A stretch of DNA of 64,000 nucleotides, taken from assembly GCF_963855985.1 (NCBI RefSeq), contig NC_087096.1:2790001-2854000 (forward strand). The letters run 5' to 3'. This DNA comes from Ostrinia nubilalis. Lineage: Eukaryota; Arthropoda; Insecta; Lepidoptera; Crambidae. The position numbers and the translations under genes are program-made. Below are positions 10,469-31,898 of this stretch, one piece after another (within the stretch, counting starts at the first letter, position 1; each line of letters starts with the position of its first letter). The notes beneath the pieces were generated by a model that saw only the letters and a list, made by a program, of their open reading frames with translations, had not been told where the DNA came from and ran no database searches.

Positions 10469-12093
10469 ATGTGTATGCGGGTGTTTGTACTTGTTCTCTG
10501 TCTATTCTTTCTGTAAGTTGAAACTTTGTTTTTATTTAGGTATCTTATTCCAATGATTTGCTTTAGCAGTTTGTTAGAATTATCAGCTCGATAACTGAGT
10601 AATTACCCACCAAGTAAACGTGCTATCAGTGCTACTTAAGTTACTAAAATTGTTGTACCTACTTGTTCTGCATTTCAGTTGTTTTACACAAGTATCAGGA
10701 AGAACGGCCGTGCTAATTTTAGCGCGGGGAGGATCAAAAGGTGTTCGTCTGAAGAACCTCCAGCGTGTCGGTGGTGTGACCCTCCTAAGCCGTGCCATCG
10801 CAACAGCCAAGTCTGCAGGACTCGATGACGTCACAGTGTCTACCGACCATCCTTTGATCGCGTTAGAAGCTTTGAGAAGTAAGTGAAGATATCCACCAAA
10901 TAGGTGTGTTGTTTGCAGATTTTATTTTAGGTAGACACCTTAATATTGTTTTCTTTCCTTGTGCGCCTACAGATGGAGCCGCCATTTTCCATAGAAGCCC
11001 CATAACAGCAGTTGACTGCGCACCATCAATCTGGGGGGCAGCTGAATTTATAGGAAAGAAACTCGACGTTACGGTTTTGGTGTTACTACAAGCCACGTCG
11101 CCATTCTTAAGCCCTATACGGCTGAAGGACGCTGTTAAAAATTTAAACTACCCCATTCCTTATGACTGTGTTTTTTCAGCTCATAGGTGAGTAAGATTTT
11201 TTATGAGTTTTAGTAAACGTAAAATACCGAATTAAATTATTGTTGAGTTCAGAGCTTCTGAATCAGACAGAGGTTCAGTCAGAGAATCCAGTTGCTATAT
11301 TTAAGTGAATGTTTATTTTAGAAGTTATAAACTTCGGTGGCAACAACTTGGAAGCACTTTTTCTCCCATTAACTTCGACGTCTTCGCCAGACCGAGGCGA
11401 CAGGACTGGGGCGGAGATTTGATAGAAACTGGAGCATTTTACATTTCAAAGCGACATCTCATAGAAAGTGGTCTCTTTCAAAATCACAAGTAAGTAGAAT
11501 TAAAAATAACGAAATTTTTACCTCTGTTTTTGTTTGTGTAGCTGTTCCGCCAACGATACGTGCCTAGTGGTTTAAAATGAATTTCCGAACGAAAATAGCA
11601 GCGATTGGCTGCGTTTGGCGGAAAATAGCGCATGTTAGAAATTGTTAGCAAAATGGCGATCGCCATGGCAACCTCCGAACCTTTAGCATGTTTTCGGCTA
11701 AGATACGTTTGCTTAACTTTAAAAAGTGATGTTTTTCCATACATTTTTTTGACGGTGACAGCACTTACCGCTAAAAGGATGCCATTTTACTAGCTAGCGC
11801 TATTTTCCGCCAAACGCCCCCGTCACCGCAAGTGGGTGGCAAAACGTCAAATGAAGTGACACTTCCGCCGTAATGCCAAATCATATTCCAAATTTCCAAA
11901 TCGGCGCAAGCGCATGCAAAACTTTTGTTTGTTTTTTGAAAGTTATTTATCTTTTGAGTTTTATTTATTTGTTGTTGTACTTATTTTTAGTTGCACGGTC
12001 ACAGAAGTTTTTGGCGCCGAAAGTTTAGAAGTTGATACTTATTACGATCTACGAGTCGCAAACGCCCTACTTAGTTCTAACTTAGCACTGTGA
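10469..12093 (+). CDS. CSAS: CMP-N-acetylneuraminate (sialic acid) synthetase, 242 aa
   Basis: Five exons join in phase: 10469-10512, 10679-10878, 10973-11186, 11322-11489 and 11991-12093 (729 nt). The enzyme joins CTP and sialic acid to make CMP-sialic acid, the donor for sialyltransferases. Evidence: nucleotide-binding motif A-R-G-G-S-K-G (30-36), then R-L-K-N, S-T-D-H, the family block L-Q-A-T-S-P in exon 3, and a C-terminal E-V-D-T. Residues 1-20 are a hydrophobic signal sequence (CMRVFVLVLCLFFLCF). This fits Drosophila CSAS, which acts in the Golgi, unlike the nuclear vertebrate enzyme. The protein holds only the catalytic domain and lacks the vertebrate C-terminal phosphatase-like domain. 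Exon 1 was chosen because it adds the signal peptide and keeps phase. Intron 4 carries a MITE-like inverted repeat. Confidence 0.92.
11611..11817. repeat. Perfect 21-bp inverted repeat (MITE-like) in CSAS intron 4
   Basis: Bases 11611-11631 and 11797-11817 are exact reverse complements (core GTTTGGCGGAAAATAG), separated by 165 bp. The surrounding intron DNA is GC-richer than other introns here. It looks like a short non-autonomous DNA transposon. The true outer ends and target duplication could not be fixed. Confidence 0.55.
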
Positions 12094-12447
12094 TATGTTA
12101 GAATTTATTGTAAGTATTTTTAATGGTAATTTATATGTTAATCCTTGATGTCATTACCTTCATACAACTACATGTGTAACTTTGTCATTAGGATTTTAAT
12201 CTTAATAATGAGAATTACCGATTGGATTGTTTTATTGAGTAGAAATTAATTATACATGCAATTATGTGGAACTATGTAGACACAGTTGGCATTATTCTGC
12301 TTTCTAGATATCAGATATACACTTTTCTACATGTTTTTTTATTTATGTATTAGTGCAATAACGTTTGTTATGATCAATTGCTGGATATTTATAGATCTTT
12401 ATTTAATTAATTAATAAGTTTTGAGTATCTTTGCAGTAGTACCCAAG

Positions 12448-15400
12448 ATGCCAAATAACAGTACGGATATAGTGACGTATGAAGAGTTGGAAGCTACAGA
12501 CGTGATTAGCGTAGAACTGGTTCCGGAGAGAAAAGGGCTGATATTGAAACATTGTGAATATTACGTGAGCTCCAGAAGACATGGCACCACTGTGACGAGG
12601 CGATACAATGACTTTTCCCAGCTGTATGATGTCTTGTATGCAAAATATCCTTATCGGTAAGTACCAGTTAGCAGCTGTGAGAAAATCCCAGAAACCATTT
12701 AATTTTAGTAGACATATTTCCTTGTACGCCTAATGTTGTTTAATTGTAGTAGGTAGTTACCTGAATTTATCAACAAATTCATACAATTTACAACTTTTTT
12801 TGTGAATGTTAACTTTAAGATTTTCATTTATAAGCCTAACTTTTTATTAGGTATAAAACAAACTGAAAACGAAACAAAAAATTTTTGGTTTAATTTTCAG
12901 TGGAACCCTAAAAAACGATTACCGCGACCATGCTTTACTGAGAACGATTTATTCGTGCTCCGGATACGGGTAGTACATTCGGGTTGACACATCATTCTAT
13001 TTACCGATTGTTCGCCTAGGTGAGCGGGTTTTTTCCCCGATCACTCATCTGCATTATACATATATATTCCATTTTGCCGCCCAGCTGTGCCGATAAATGG
13101 CCGGCGCGTTAGCGTTAATGTCTATCACCCGTATTCACCAATGATGCTTGCATAAGTGCAAAAAATTGAACGCACAGCGTTGATTAGAGCTCTGTGATTG
13201 CTTCACGTGTGACCCAGTGCGTCCACGTGCACTATGAGTCCTCATAGCAATGTTTCTGAATACGGACATAGCAATAGCAACCCTTACTACCTACCTACAA
13301 CAGTTGACGTTAAAAAATATTAGGAAGTGTTACAAGTTTTAGTCCCGTTAACCCCTTTATGGTAAGCTAAATACCTTATGTTACGAGTGATTCATCACCT
13401 CAATAGCGCAGCAGGGATCGAACCTGCGTTCATCGGATCTGACCCGACCCGACGACACCGACAGACCGGGCTATGGTCGCGTCTTTAGGCTATTGCCTCT
13501 AAGCAGGTATTACGTTACGCAGATACTGCTATCTACTACCTAGTTTTTTCCGAACAGATATGTTACAGTTGATTGATGGGAACAATGTTCCCACAGCCCG
13601 CGTGTGAGATGAGAGGAAATGTGATAAACTGGGCGGATGATTTCATTATCTCGTAGTTACCTAACACCATTGTATGTGTGCGATCTATGTCAAGAACTTT
13701 TGCGATGATAAAGTACCTACTCACTAGTTTATTCATAACTTCCTTTTATCGCATTGTCTTAATAAAATAACTGCTACTTTTATATTTTTCATATTTCTTT
13801 ATCTCTTTTCATTTAGATTGGGACTAAAATACGTGGCGTGGATGGCGTCGACGGCACCTACTAACTCAATATTTTACTCGTACTAAACCTGTTATACACT
13901 CGACATCAAATAAATCGCACCTCCCGCGACAAGCATTTTCAAACGTTTGCTTCCCCACTTCCCACCGATATTGGCACCATTTAAAAGCCTAGTTCTTACC
14001 TTAATTTCATTAAAGGAAAGGTTTTTACCCCAAAAATGTGTCTTTAGAAGGACCCAGAGTCACTGCTTCAAAAAATAGGTAGTTACGCTAGAGCCAACTT
14101 TTATGGCTATAAAACTGTTATGTTGGGATTAATCGCTATCCATCTGTTAAAGAGGACACGTGAGATCATTATTTGGTTTTATAACCATAAAAAATGGTCT
14201 AATTGATCCCATAGGTGGCCCCAAAGTGAGGTATTTTTTCAAGTCACATTTATGGTATATGTTAATCATTTATTAAGAAAGTAAATGTGTTTTTCTTTAA
14301 GGATATTTATTGGGCTTTCAAATAACACCAATATTGTTGGGGAACCATGATTGTGTCAGAAGAAAATCGTTAAAGTTCGCGTCGCGGAAGGTGCGGTTTA
14401 TTTGATGTTGAGTATAGTATCACATTTTGTTACTCATTAACCGTAAAATAATATATCAATTGTTATCGCTTTATAACCAACGACCTTTACATTACAAAAG
14501 TACAATATAAAAGTTGGTATCTTTGGTAGGTAAATCTACCTACCTACCTCGAAACATAATTTATAAAAAACGTGTGTGTATTTGTAGATCATGGAAATAT
14601 AAGCCGTGTGTATTATTTGGTTTTATTCATTAAATGTCGTAATTACCATAATTAAGTACTAGCCTTCCATAACTCCTTTCAGCTCAGTATGCCGGTTGCC
14701 GCCAAAACGTGTCGTGGTAGGCGGTGGGAGTCCTCGCTTCCTACAGCGGAGGCGAGCGGCTCTGCAGCGGTGGCTTACTCTGGTCGCCAGGCACCCAGTC
14801 TTAGCTCACGATGCGGACCTCCGCAGTTTCCTCTGCGAGACTACATCGAGGTTGGACAAACCGAAACACGATGAGTTCGTACTGGCTGGCACACAAGAAG
14901 ACAGCCCTGTAAGAAACCTCATGTTACCTAATGACGTTCCTACTGATTCAGTAAAACAGTCACTTTATGACCCTCATGATCCCGTGCGCATGATTGTATA
15001 TAATAAAGTTGGCACAAAACCGTTGATCGTAAAATTACTTTAACAACTATTTATTTGTATGATTCACGTGCTTGATAAATCGTTTTTAGTCACGACTATC
15101 GTAACCAATCCAATATGTAATTTTTTAGGTTTTCATAATGTTATCTATTTATCTCATTCTTATTTACCCATTTTAGAGGGAAATGTCAACGGAGGATATG
15201 CAGGCAGCATTTACAACGGATCAGGAGCAGCTCCGCTTAGCTCTTTTGGGCATTGACAGAATATACCAGATATTTGAAAGAGGTTGGTCCTTCGAGCCAG
15301 ATTGTGATTTTATTACTAAGCCGCACTGACATGTTTACTAATGGTCATTAATTTGTTATTAGTCGAAAGCAGATGTGAAGCAGAGCGGGCTGACATACGG

Positions 15401-16436
15401 GAATTGGGCAATGGACTAAATGCTCTGTCTACGCCATCGATAGCTGATGGGCCTAGATGGTCTCACGTCAAAGAGGCTATGAAAGCTGCAGCAGAGTAAG
15501 TTGAGATCAATCTTTCTATAAGACATAATTTATATTTATGAGTGAACATCCGTTGCCGCAGATTTGATAAAAGCATAAGATGCATCGATATCAATTTCGT
15601 AGACTCATAGCTACTTCTCCTTTTGCTTTTGAGGACAAGCTAACAAGTAAGTATATTGTAGAAAGAAATCAAAACAGTAGAACAGCAATGCGTTCCTTCC
15701 AGCTTAGTGACAGAGCTGAGCGAGTCTCCTCCTGAAGAGATGGATTTCACGGAAGACGGTCCCGGTGGCAAGGTGTTACTGGCCCTTGATGCATTAGGTG
15801 CTTACCGCGAGCTATGCTCCCGGCTGACCAGGGGCCTCCATGCTGAGAGAGCCGCTGCTGCCGCTGCGGCCCCGCACACGGCGGCTTCGCAGCTGTTAAG
15901 GGAGCGGCACAGATACGCTCTCCGATGCTCACTGGAGGTAAGTAACCGATAACGCTTGAAAATAAATAATTGAATCGAACCAAAGTTCCTTCGCAGTAAA
16001 TTATAGTGCATGTAATGTGCTTTAGATTAAAATTAAATAATATTATGTTAGTAGGTAAATTGTATCAAATTGACAGAATTGAAGTGAAATATTTTACACC
16101 TTTTGAAGCTTACTATAAAATTCATTGGTTCCGTTGGCAGCTACGCTCATCATATTGAATGCCGAGTGAATAGAAATAAAGCTATTTTATTTTACCTACA
16201 GCCAAAACTGCATACATATACCCCGGTTGGAATTCGATTAAAATTAACCCTTTAATTTAATTGCATTTATTTCTTCGCAGGAAGCCCGTATCGGCCGCGC
16301 ATACGCACTGGCTGCGCTAGAATCGCTGCCAGAGCTCTTCAGAACCCACGGGACCGCGCATGCGCGCATCGCAGCTCTATGGGCAGATCTACACACGGCA
16401 CTACGACACCCGCAAGCCAAGCCCACTATTAAATAA
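12448..16436 (+). CDS. SNX8: Sorting nexin 8 homologue (PX + BAR-like), 354 aa
   Basis: Six exons join in phase: 12448-12656, 14683-14908, 15177-15282, 15363-15495, 15703-15937 and 16281-16436 (1065 nt). SNX8/Mvp1 binds phosphoinositides on endosomes and sorts cargo. The PX domain spans residues about 18-125: V-E-L-V-P-E-R-K-G-L (22-31), the lipid-binding R-R-Y-N-D-F (51-56), L-P-P-K-R (75-79) and V-A-R-H-P, all matching SNX8. The rest is alpha-helical and Ala/Leu/Glu-rich, as in the SNX8 BAR region. It is shorter than human SNX8 (465 aa), mainly because the N-terminal extension before PX is short. The start exon has an acceptor just before it (TTGCAG at 12436), so an upstream exon, coding or 5'UTR, is likely. 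The stop TAA overlaps an AATAAA at 16432; another lies near 16751. Confidence 0.88.
13402..13483 (-). repeat. tRNA-like fragment (SINE head or tRNA relic) in SNX8 intron 1
   Basis: On the minus strand a B-box match GGTTCGATCCC (13414-13424) sits inside a short GCAGG...CCTGC stem, with an A-box-like TAGCCCGGT about 48 bases before it. No clean cloverleaf forms, so it is more likely a SINE head or a degraded tRNA than a working tRNA gene. Confidence 0.4.
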
Positions 16437-17605
16437 AAAAAAACATCCGATGTTGAATGAGTTCAAAGAACAATTACTGTGCAGACGAGACCAGTGCAAT
16501 CTTCTTTGACGCCGTATGCCTATTTATGCCTAACTTTATGGCATCGAAGACTAACTTCAAATCTGCCATTGCTCAACATTAAGGCGATTCATTGGCGACC
16601 CGTGGTGGTGAGGTAATGATTCTCCTAATGATTTCTTAGTAGTGAAGTAATGAGGTTTTTCCACATTTGGCTAATAGTTTTTTTTTTATCTTTCAACGGA
16701 CCAAATGTTTAGTGCATGTATTTACCTACATACCTCATATTGAATTATGCAATAAAAACCCTGTATTGTTTACATTTTACTTAAAAAAGTAAAATGCAAG
16801 GAAAGGGCAAATGTGCTAGAGTTATCGTGGTTATCGACAACTAAGCGAATATTGTGGCCACGTCTTCGCCTAGAGTTCACATTCGCTTCGTGGATATTTT
16901 ATTTGACTACGAATACGAGGGAGAAAAGTCCAACACCATATTGCCTAGTTAAATAGAAGTCTGTGCCTTTTGAAGTTTTAAAGTGTGCAATACAATGTAG
17001 CTTTTAGTTTAAACAATATCGCACAGCGAGTGTTGTGAGAAAAGCATAATATCAATTTAAATAATTATTGTTATATATTTTGTAGCTTGTATTATATTGT
17101 AAAATCATACATATTAATAATTTATATTATTTTAGTGTATTCTATTCAGTGTATTATTATGTATTGTATTTGTATGGTGGCAGGTAATCATAAGATCTGA
17201 CCAAGTAAAATTCTTCTGTGATAAAAAAAAGCTCGAATTACATTTATACTGTTTTTAGTTGTTTATTAATGTTATGTTTTGACAAGTATTTATTACCTTG
17301 ATACAAATCTAACTTGATCCGTAGTAAATAAGTGTCCATATCAATTTAATTTATGTACGTGTGTTTTGTTTATTTAAGTAAGTACACAGTTAAAGACGAG
17401 ATGAAACCATTATATTTTAATCGATAAATAAAGTTCGTTATTATAATTATCATAAACCTTTAATTTCTCAATTAAGTTAATCCCTAACATCGTTAAAAAC
17501 AAAGAACCAATTTAGATAGTTGGATTGGAAGATCCTTCTTGATCGTTAGGAGAGCGAAAAAGATTCGATTGCTACGATGATTATTATGGTTAGATATAAA
17601 ATTTT

Positions 17606-18995
17606 ATAAAAAAAAATAAAACCGACTCCAAAAAACCTACACTAACCTCGTAGCGCCCACGGATTTTTTGGATCCTCTTTAACTACGACCCGACCGTTCT
17701 TCTTATAGGACATCTAGTTATAGTCCTATCAGCCCAAGATTTTGAGTTGAAATTCGTATGTGTTAGAGTTACCGGTTTGAAGTGAAACTTTCAGGGTATA
17801 ATTATGATTATATTAGCATGTGTTTTTAAATTCAATTATTTGTCTACCTTTTGTTCTTTACAAAGGCCATCGGGCCACAAATACTAGATTAAAAGGAAGT
17901 ATTAAGTGAAGTAAAATTAAATAATACAAAAAATTAGTAGTGTAAAGAGTATTAAATTAATAAAAATAATAAATATAATAAATATTTTTGAACAATTTCA
18001 CACATAACGCTATCTAGCCCCATAGTAAGCAATTAATATGCTTGTGTTATGGGTGCTCGCTTAACGGATATACTACATAATATACGTTTTAAATACATAC
18101 ATATTATACTAGTAACACCCAGACCCGTCACAGAAATTAAAATTCATTATTTTAATTTCTGCCCGGCTGGGAATCGAACCCGGGACCTCTCGGCATAGTA
18201 GTCCCTTTTAGAACTACTACACCAAACGGCCGACAAATAATTAATTAATTAAATTAATTATTAGTGAAAGATAAGTTGCATTTTTATATTAGTAATATTC
18301 CATAAACCAATATAACACAAAGCCACAAACTAAAAATATTGTGATATTTTTAGTACTAGCTTCGACCCAACCGCCTTCACAAAGTACATATTATTTCAAA
18401 CCAAGATTTCGCAGAATTTCTGCCCTAAAAATGCAAAGTAATTATCTCTATTTAAGTAATACCTATTCGTTAGCAACTTTTTGCATAAAAACATACTCGA
18501 CAACCACGGATTATCATAAAAAAATGCGATTTACTAACTACGTGTTAGTGAGCCGTCCATACCGCCGGCCATTTTTCAAAAAATCCCATCTGTCAATTGT
18601 GACAGCCAATGGTAGCATACCGGAAACTTTTCCCTAATATTTCGTTCAGAAATCGAATTAAATTATTTCTTTAAGCCGCGAAATTTCAAAAATCTAGACA
18701 AAGTTTAATAATATGGCCTTCTGAAAGGCGCATGGGCGGTAATTGAAAGTTAGTTGAAAAAAGTTCTGGGCTGTAGTCGCCATGTTTATTTTGGGTTATC
18801 AAAAGGCGCGTGGGCGCTACGAGGCTAAAACATAGAAAAATAATTACTGATTAACTACCTACTTATTTATTAGGACGAATTATAATTATTTATGTAGGTA
18901 TACCATGATTGATACTTCTGGAGTCGGTGCCAAGATTATGAAACATGTAAAGTTTGCCTGTGAACCTCCTCCTTTTTTTGAAGTCGGTTGAAAAA
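17606..18995. mobile_element. Composite repeat with inverted CCGACT-rich ends
   Basis: The left side has ATAAAACCGACTCC then a 15-bp string at 17646-17660 that returns exactly inverted at 18810-18824 (CCTCGTAGCGCCCAC). The right end carries the inverted form of the CCGACTTC motif (18973-18990). Such AAACCGACTTC tails are common in lepidopteran repeats. A SINE lies inside the block. No transposase or reverse transcriptase frame is visible. Confidence 0.5.
17990..18235 (-). mobile_element. tRNA-head SINE
   Basis: Read on the minus strand, the 5' part (18234-18159) is tRNA-like: A-box-like TTGGTGTAGTAGTTC and B-box GGTTCGATTCC within a GCCCGGG...CCCGGGC arm. It is followed by a body with GGTCTGGGTGTT, GTATATCCGTTAAGCGAGC and CCATAACACAAGC, and an AT-rich tail toward 17900. 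This matches the general layout of moth SINEs. The exact subfamily is not assigned. Confidence 0.7.
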
Positions 18996-19562
18996 TATTA
19001 AACAACGGATTTCATCCGAGGGACATGATCGCGGCTGCCGATTCTTATCTTTATCCGTAGATACGCTACCTACGATTCAGACGATAATATTATGAACATT
19101 CATTACATATTATTATTACTTAAGTTTTTTATGAGATATGAGTTATTGAAAAATCTTGTGATTTTCGCAAAAGTTAGATTTCTAAACTTAGGTAAAGTAC
19201 CTTTAATAGATTATTTTGACGTTGATTTCGTCGCAAGGATAGCGCGTTTATCATATTTTGTTTGAAGCCTACGACTAACAAAGGTTGATGCCATGCTAAA
19301 ATTACGTCATAAAAGTATGCCAAGTGAGTACCTACACCACATAACTTGGCAGTTCAATAAACAATCATAGTGACAAAATAATTCGATCACCGTTACACAA
19401 AAGGGAAAGATTATTGTTTACAACTTTACTACAAACGGAGATTGTCCCGCCCTTCTTCGTGGAAAATATATTTACAAACATCTTTTGTTATTCTATTCGT
19501 CGAGTAACGATTAGATCATTACATCGCTTGTGTGATTAGTCCGTGCTGAATATCCCGTGCAG

Positions 19563-21092
19563 ATGGAGGTGTTACTACTGACCGTTTTGCTGAGCGTAGC
19601 CGCTGCCGAATTCGCACAAGATCTCGCGCACGTGGAAGCCTTCATAGAACAAAAGAGATACGTTTTGAAGAAGAAGTATCGGCCACTCTACCACATTTCG
19701 GCACCGGTTGGCTGGCTCAACAGCCCGGCTGGATTCGCCTACTTCAAACGCCGATACCACATCTTTTACCAATACCACCCGTACAATGGCGCTTGGGGCA
19801 CCATGCACTGGGGTCAGGCCATCAGTGACAACCTCATCGACTGGGTGCACTATCCTCCTGCAGTGCTCCCCAAGGACTTTTACGATCGGCATGGCTGCTT
19901 GGCAGGAACAGCTGTTATGCACAACAACTACCTAACACTCTTCTACACTGGTGTCGTCCAAACGCAAAATCAGACTATCCAGACACAAAACATAGCTATT
20001 AGTGGAGATGGAATCATCTTTCAGAAATATCTGTATAATCCTGTTATTAGACAATACCCCGCGAATGTCACAGACTTCAGGAACCCTAAAGTTTGGAGAT
20101 TTCGAAACAAATGGTTCATGATCCTCGGAAGTGCTACAGAAAACAGACAAGGACAGTTAATTTTATTCAGTTCTCCAGATATGTTCCATTGGAAATATAA
20201 CAGGACCTTGGCAAGATCGTACGGAGACATGGGGTACATGTGGGAGAATCCTGATTTATTCGAAGTGGACGGGCAGCACGTTCTAATTCTGTCGGTCCAA
20301 GGTATTCAAGCTGAAAGCTACAGATTCAGGAATTTGTACCAAACAGGATATGTCGTGGGAAATTTTAATTACCATTCATTGCGTTTTGAGAACCTTGAAG
20401 TTTCTATGGCTACATTCACTGAATTGGATTATGGGCATGACTTCTACGCAGCTCATACGTTACAAGCGTATGATGGAAGGAGGCTTTTGATCGCTTGGCT
20501 GGGGATGTGGGAAAGTGAGTTGGTTGAATCTCGTGACGGCTGGGCAAGTATGATGACATTGATCAGGGAAGTTCGCCTAAGTCCTCAGGGCCGACTGCTG
20601 ATGACGCCCATAAAGGAGATGGTAGACCTGCGAACTGAAATATTGGAGGACGCGTGGTACAGCCCTGGGGAAGCTTTCCATGCTGGGAGTAAATCCTTCG
20701 AGCTGATAGTGAACGCGAGTTCTGTGTTGTACGATGCAGCCGTGACCTTTGAATGGCACGGGGAGAGGCAATATGCGATAGCTTACTCAGCAGAACGGGG
20801 TCGTATTACTGTGGATCGTGGGGGGATAGACGGCATAAGAAAAGCAGACTGGTCCCCAACGGGTCATATGCATTGGCGAATATTCGTCGATTCGAGCTCA
20901 ATAGAAGTGTTTTGTGGTGATGGTGAAGTGGTGTTCTCAAGTAGGATCTATCCAAAGAGAGGTATCCAAATAAGGATTGGTGGTGAAATGCAGCTACATG
21001 TAACCCAATATAAGATCAGGCGAAGTGTAGGCTATGATGAAAAACTGCGCCAATATTTAAAACATAACTTTGTAAATAGAATAAAGTATTGA
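19563..21092 (+). CDS. GH32 beta-fructofuranosidase-like protein with lost catalytic residues, 509 aa
   Basis: An intact intronless frame, start ATG 19563. Residues 1-15 (MEVLLLTVLLSVAAA) are a signal peptide, so the product is secreted. The GH32 fold is clear: G-W-L-N-S-P-A-G-F (50-58), Y-H-I-F-Y-Q-Y-H-P (65-73), W-G-Q-A (83-86), F-R-N-P-K-V-W (172-178), W-E-N-P-D-L-F (227-233), plus a beta-sandwich C-terminal part. Active GH32 enzymes use N-D-P-N-G with Asp as nucleophile, R-D-P with Asp as transition-state stabiliser, and E-C-P with Glu as acid/base. Here the first Asp is Ser54 and the second is Asn174; only Glu228 remains. Lepidoptera carry active invertase genes (Suc1 type) gained from bacteria; this is most likely a paralogue of those. 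The loss of both aspartates in an otherwise full-length protein suggests a non-hydrolytic role, or a young decaying gene. Confidence 0.93.
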   Translation: MEVLLLTVLLSVAAAEFAQDLAHVEAFIEQKRYVLKKKYRPLYHISAPVGWLNSPAGFAYFKRRYHIFYQYHPYNGAWGTMHWGQAISDNLIDWVHYPPAVLPKDFYDRHGCLAGTAVMHNNYLTLFYTGVVQTQNQTIQTQNIAISGDGIIFQKYLYNPVIRQYPANVTDFRNPKVWRFRNKWFMILGSATENRQGQLILFSSPDMFHWKYNRTLARSYGDMGYMWENPDLFEVDGQHVLILSVQGIQAESYRFRNLYQTGYVVGNFNYHSLRFENLEVSMATFTELDYGHDFYAAHTLQAYDGRRLLIAWLGMWESELVESRDGWASMMTLIREVRLSPQGRLLMTPIKEMVDLRTEILEDAWYSPGEAFHAGSKSFELIVNASSVLYDAAVTFEWHGERQYAIAYSAERGRITVDRGGIDGIRKADWSPTGHMHWRIFVDSSSIEVFCGDGEVVFSSRIYPKRGIQIRIGGEMQLHVTQYKIRRSVGYDEKLRQYLKHNFVNRIKY

Positions 21093-22695
21093 TATGGCTA
21101 TCCATATTTTTATTTTATTAGATTTAAAAATGAGTTGAGAGGAAATTAAAATTGTAGTGGCCTAAAATAGACTTTTCTGTCCCTAAATAGCTTGATTTCA
21201 CAAGGGAAGATCCAATGTAATTTTACGCAACATGAGAAAAGGGACGTGAAAGTAATTTCATTTCACCCACGTTACGTAGGTACGCACAACTAGCCGTGTA
21301 GCTTCAGAGAATCGGATAGCTTAAATAAAATTCCAATCCAAAAATACAATTCTAAACTTTATGAAACGGGGTTAAAGTTCAAAACTTCTTACAAAATAAT
21401 TGTTTTATTAACAACACTCGCACTTGACGCATACTACGTCAGACAATCGCTGTGACGTCATTTCTGAACCTCATAGATTAAAAATATGCAGTAGGTAACA
21501 TTAGGCATGAAAATTGTTTCGTATCGTTCTTATTCCGTTTCAGCCAAATGACGTCCACTGTGGACAAAGACCTCCCCCAAGGATTTCCAACCATACAACA
21601 TAGGTACCTACCTACTCGTATTTATTACACCTTATGCAGTTAGATGCGCATGCATGCATGGTGAATTATTTTTTCTGTTATCCACGGAATTTTATTTCGC
21701 CAATTATGACACGGTACAGAAGGTAAATCAATTTCATCACACATTCACACCAGTTTTAGAGATATTTTTCAGAACGCGGGCCTTCTGTAACTTTTATCTA
21801 TCCACGCAAAAAGTCGAGACAGTAGGGGTAGAGACCACCACTAAAACTTTTCCCTAGAACACAGGAGTTTGTTAATGCTGGTGGCCGTTAAAAAAACAAA
21901 TTAAAATTCGGATTCTCAAAAGATAAAGAACTTAGTTGTTTTATTGATTTGCACATTGACTAAATTCAAAATATCTAGACTAACCGTCTGTCTGTAACTG
22001 ATTGTAAAGAACTGTAGAGTAGGGACACAGAATATAGTTAAATTGTTTATTTATTGAAATCCTACTAATATTATAAATGCGAAAGTTTGGATGTCTGGAT
22101 GTTTGTTACTCTTTCACGCAAAAACTACTGAACGGATTTTGATGAAACTTTACAGTATTATTGTTTATAACCCAGAATGACATTATAGGCTATAATTTAT
22201 GACGATCTGTGACAAACGAAATTTCGAAGCGCCGCGGGAAAAAGCTATTGTATTAAATAGTAAAAAAAAATGCTAAACATAATACCTAATTTGCCTTAAA
22301 ATTATTTTATAACTTCTCAACTAAGTATGGAACGTAAAACGAAGACGTATTAAATAGTATTTGAATATGTTAGTAAAATATTTAGCTACTAATAATAATA
22401 ATATTTAATCAAATAAAAATCTAAAGAAAAATAACTTTTACTGAAAATGGGTATTTGATTGTAAGAAACTGGTAACCCTAAACTGAAATGTCAAACTGGT
22501 GTCGTATACTTGCTGAGGGGAGAAGGCGGCGGGGCACAGGTTGAATGGGCAGCTGTTTTGGGAGTGAGTAAAATACCTACACCTAGTGCAAATCTGACTA
22601 CGCGACGTGTTTCCCTGGACGTGATCCGCGTCCGATACGGCATAAAGCGCCGGCCGACACGTCTGACCACCAGTGCAGTGTTTAATATCACCAAA
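21093..22695. other. Intergenic DNA with repeat fragments
   Basis: No gene is supported. 21553-21595 holds a fragment of the dispersed lepidopteran repeat with a GACGTCCACTGTGGAC core and CCTCCCCCAA. 22055-22256 is a Helitron-like fragment. The short frame at 22510-22690 just before the QPCT start is most likely 5'UTR. Confidence 0.5.
22055..22256 (-). mobile_element. Helitron-like (MINE-type) repeat fragment
   Basis: It has CCTACTAATATTATAAATGCGAAAGT at one side, an AACGGATTTTGATGAAA core and a GCGCCGCGGG end. These are the marks of the abundant lepidopteran microsatellite-linked, Helitron-like family; better preserved copies lie at 31456, 61814 and 63565 in this window. The family name is from memory, not a search. 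Confidence 0.6.

Positions 22696-31898
<9,203 letters not shown>

Larger units (their letters stand above)
16437..19562. other. Intergenic DNA with SNX8 3'UTR and nested repeats
   Basis: The first part is probably SNX8 3'UTR (poly(A) signals near 16751 and 17424). From about 17606 to 18995 lies a repeat block described separately. 19000-19562 is AT-rich and holds the promoter of the GH32 gene. No other coding frame looks real. Confidence 0.5.

Noticed and set aside
13402..13483. Functional tRNA gene
   Set aside because: A- and B-box matches exist, but no proper acceptor, D and anticodon stems form; it is called a tRNA-derived fragment.
18341..18637. 98-codon plus frame near the SINE
   Set aside because: It begins at a non-ATG codon inside the repeat block, with no domain or splice partner.
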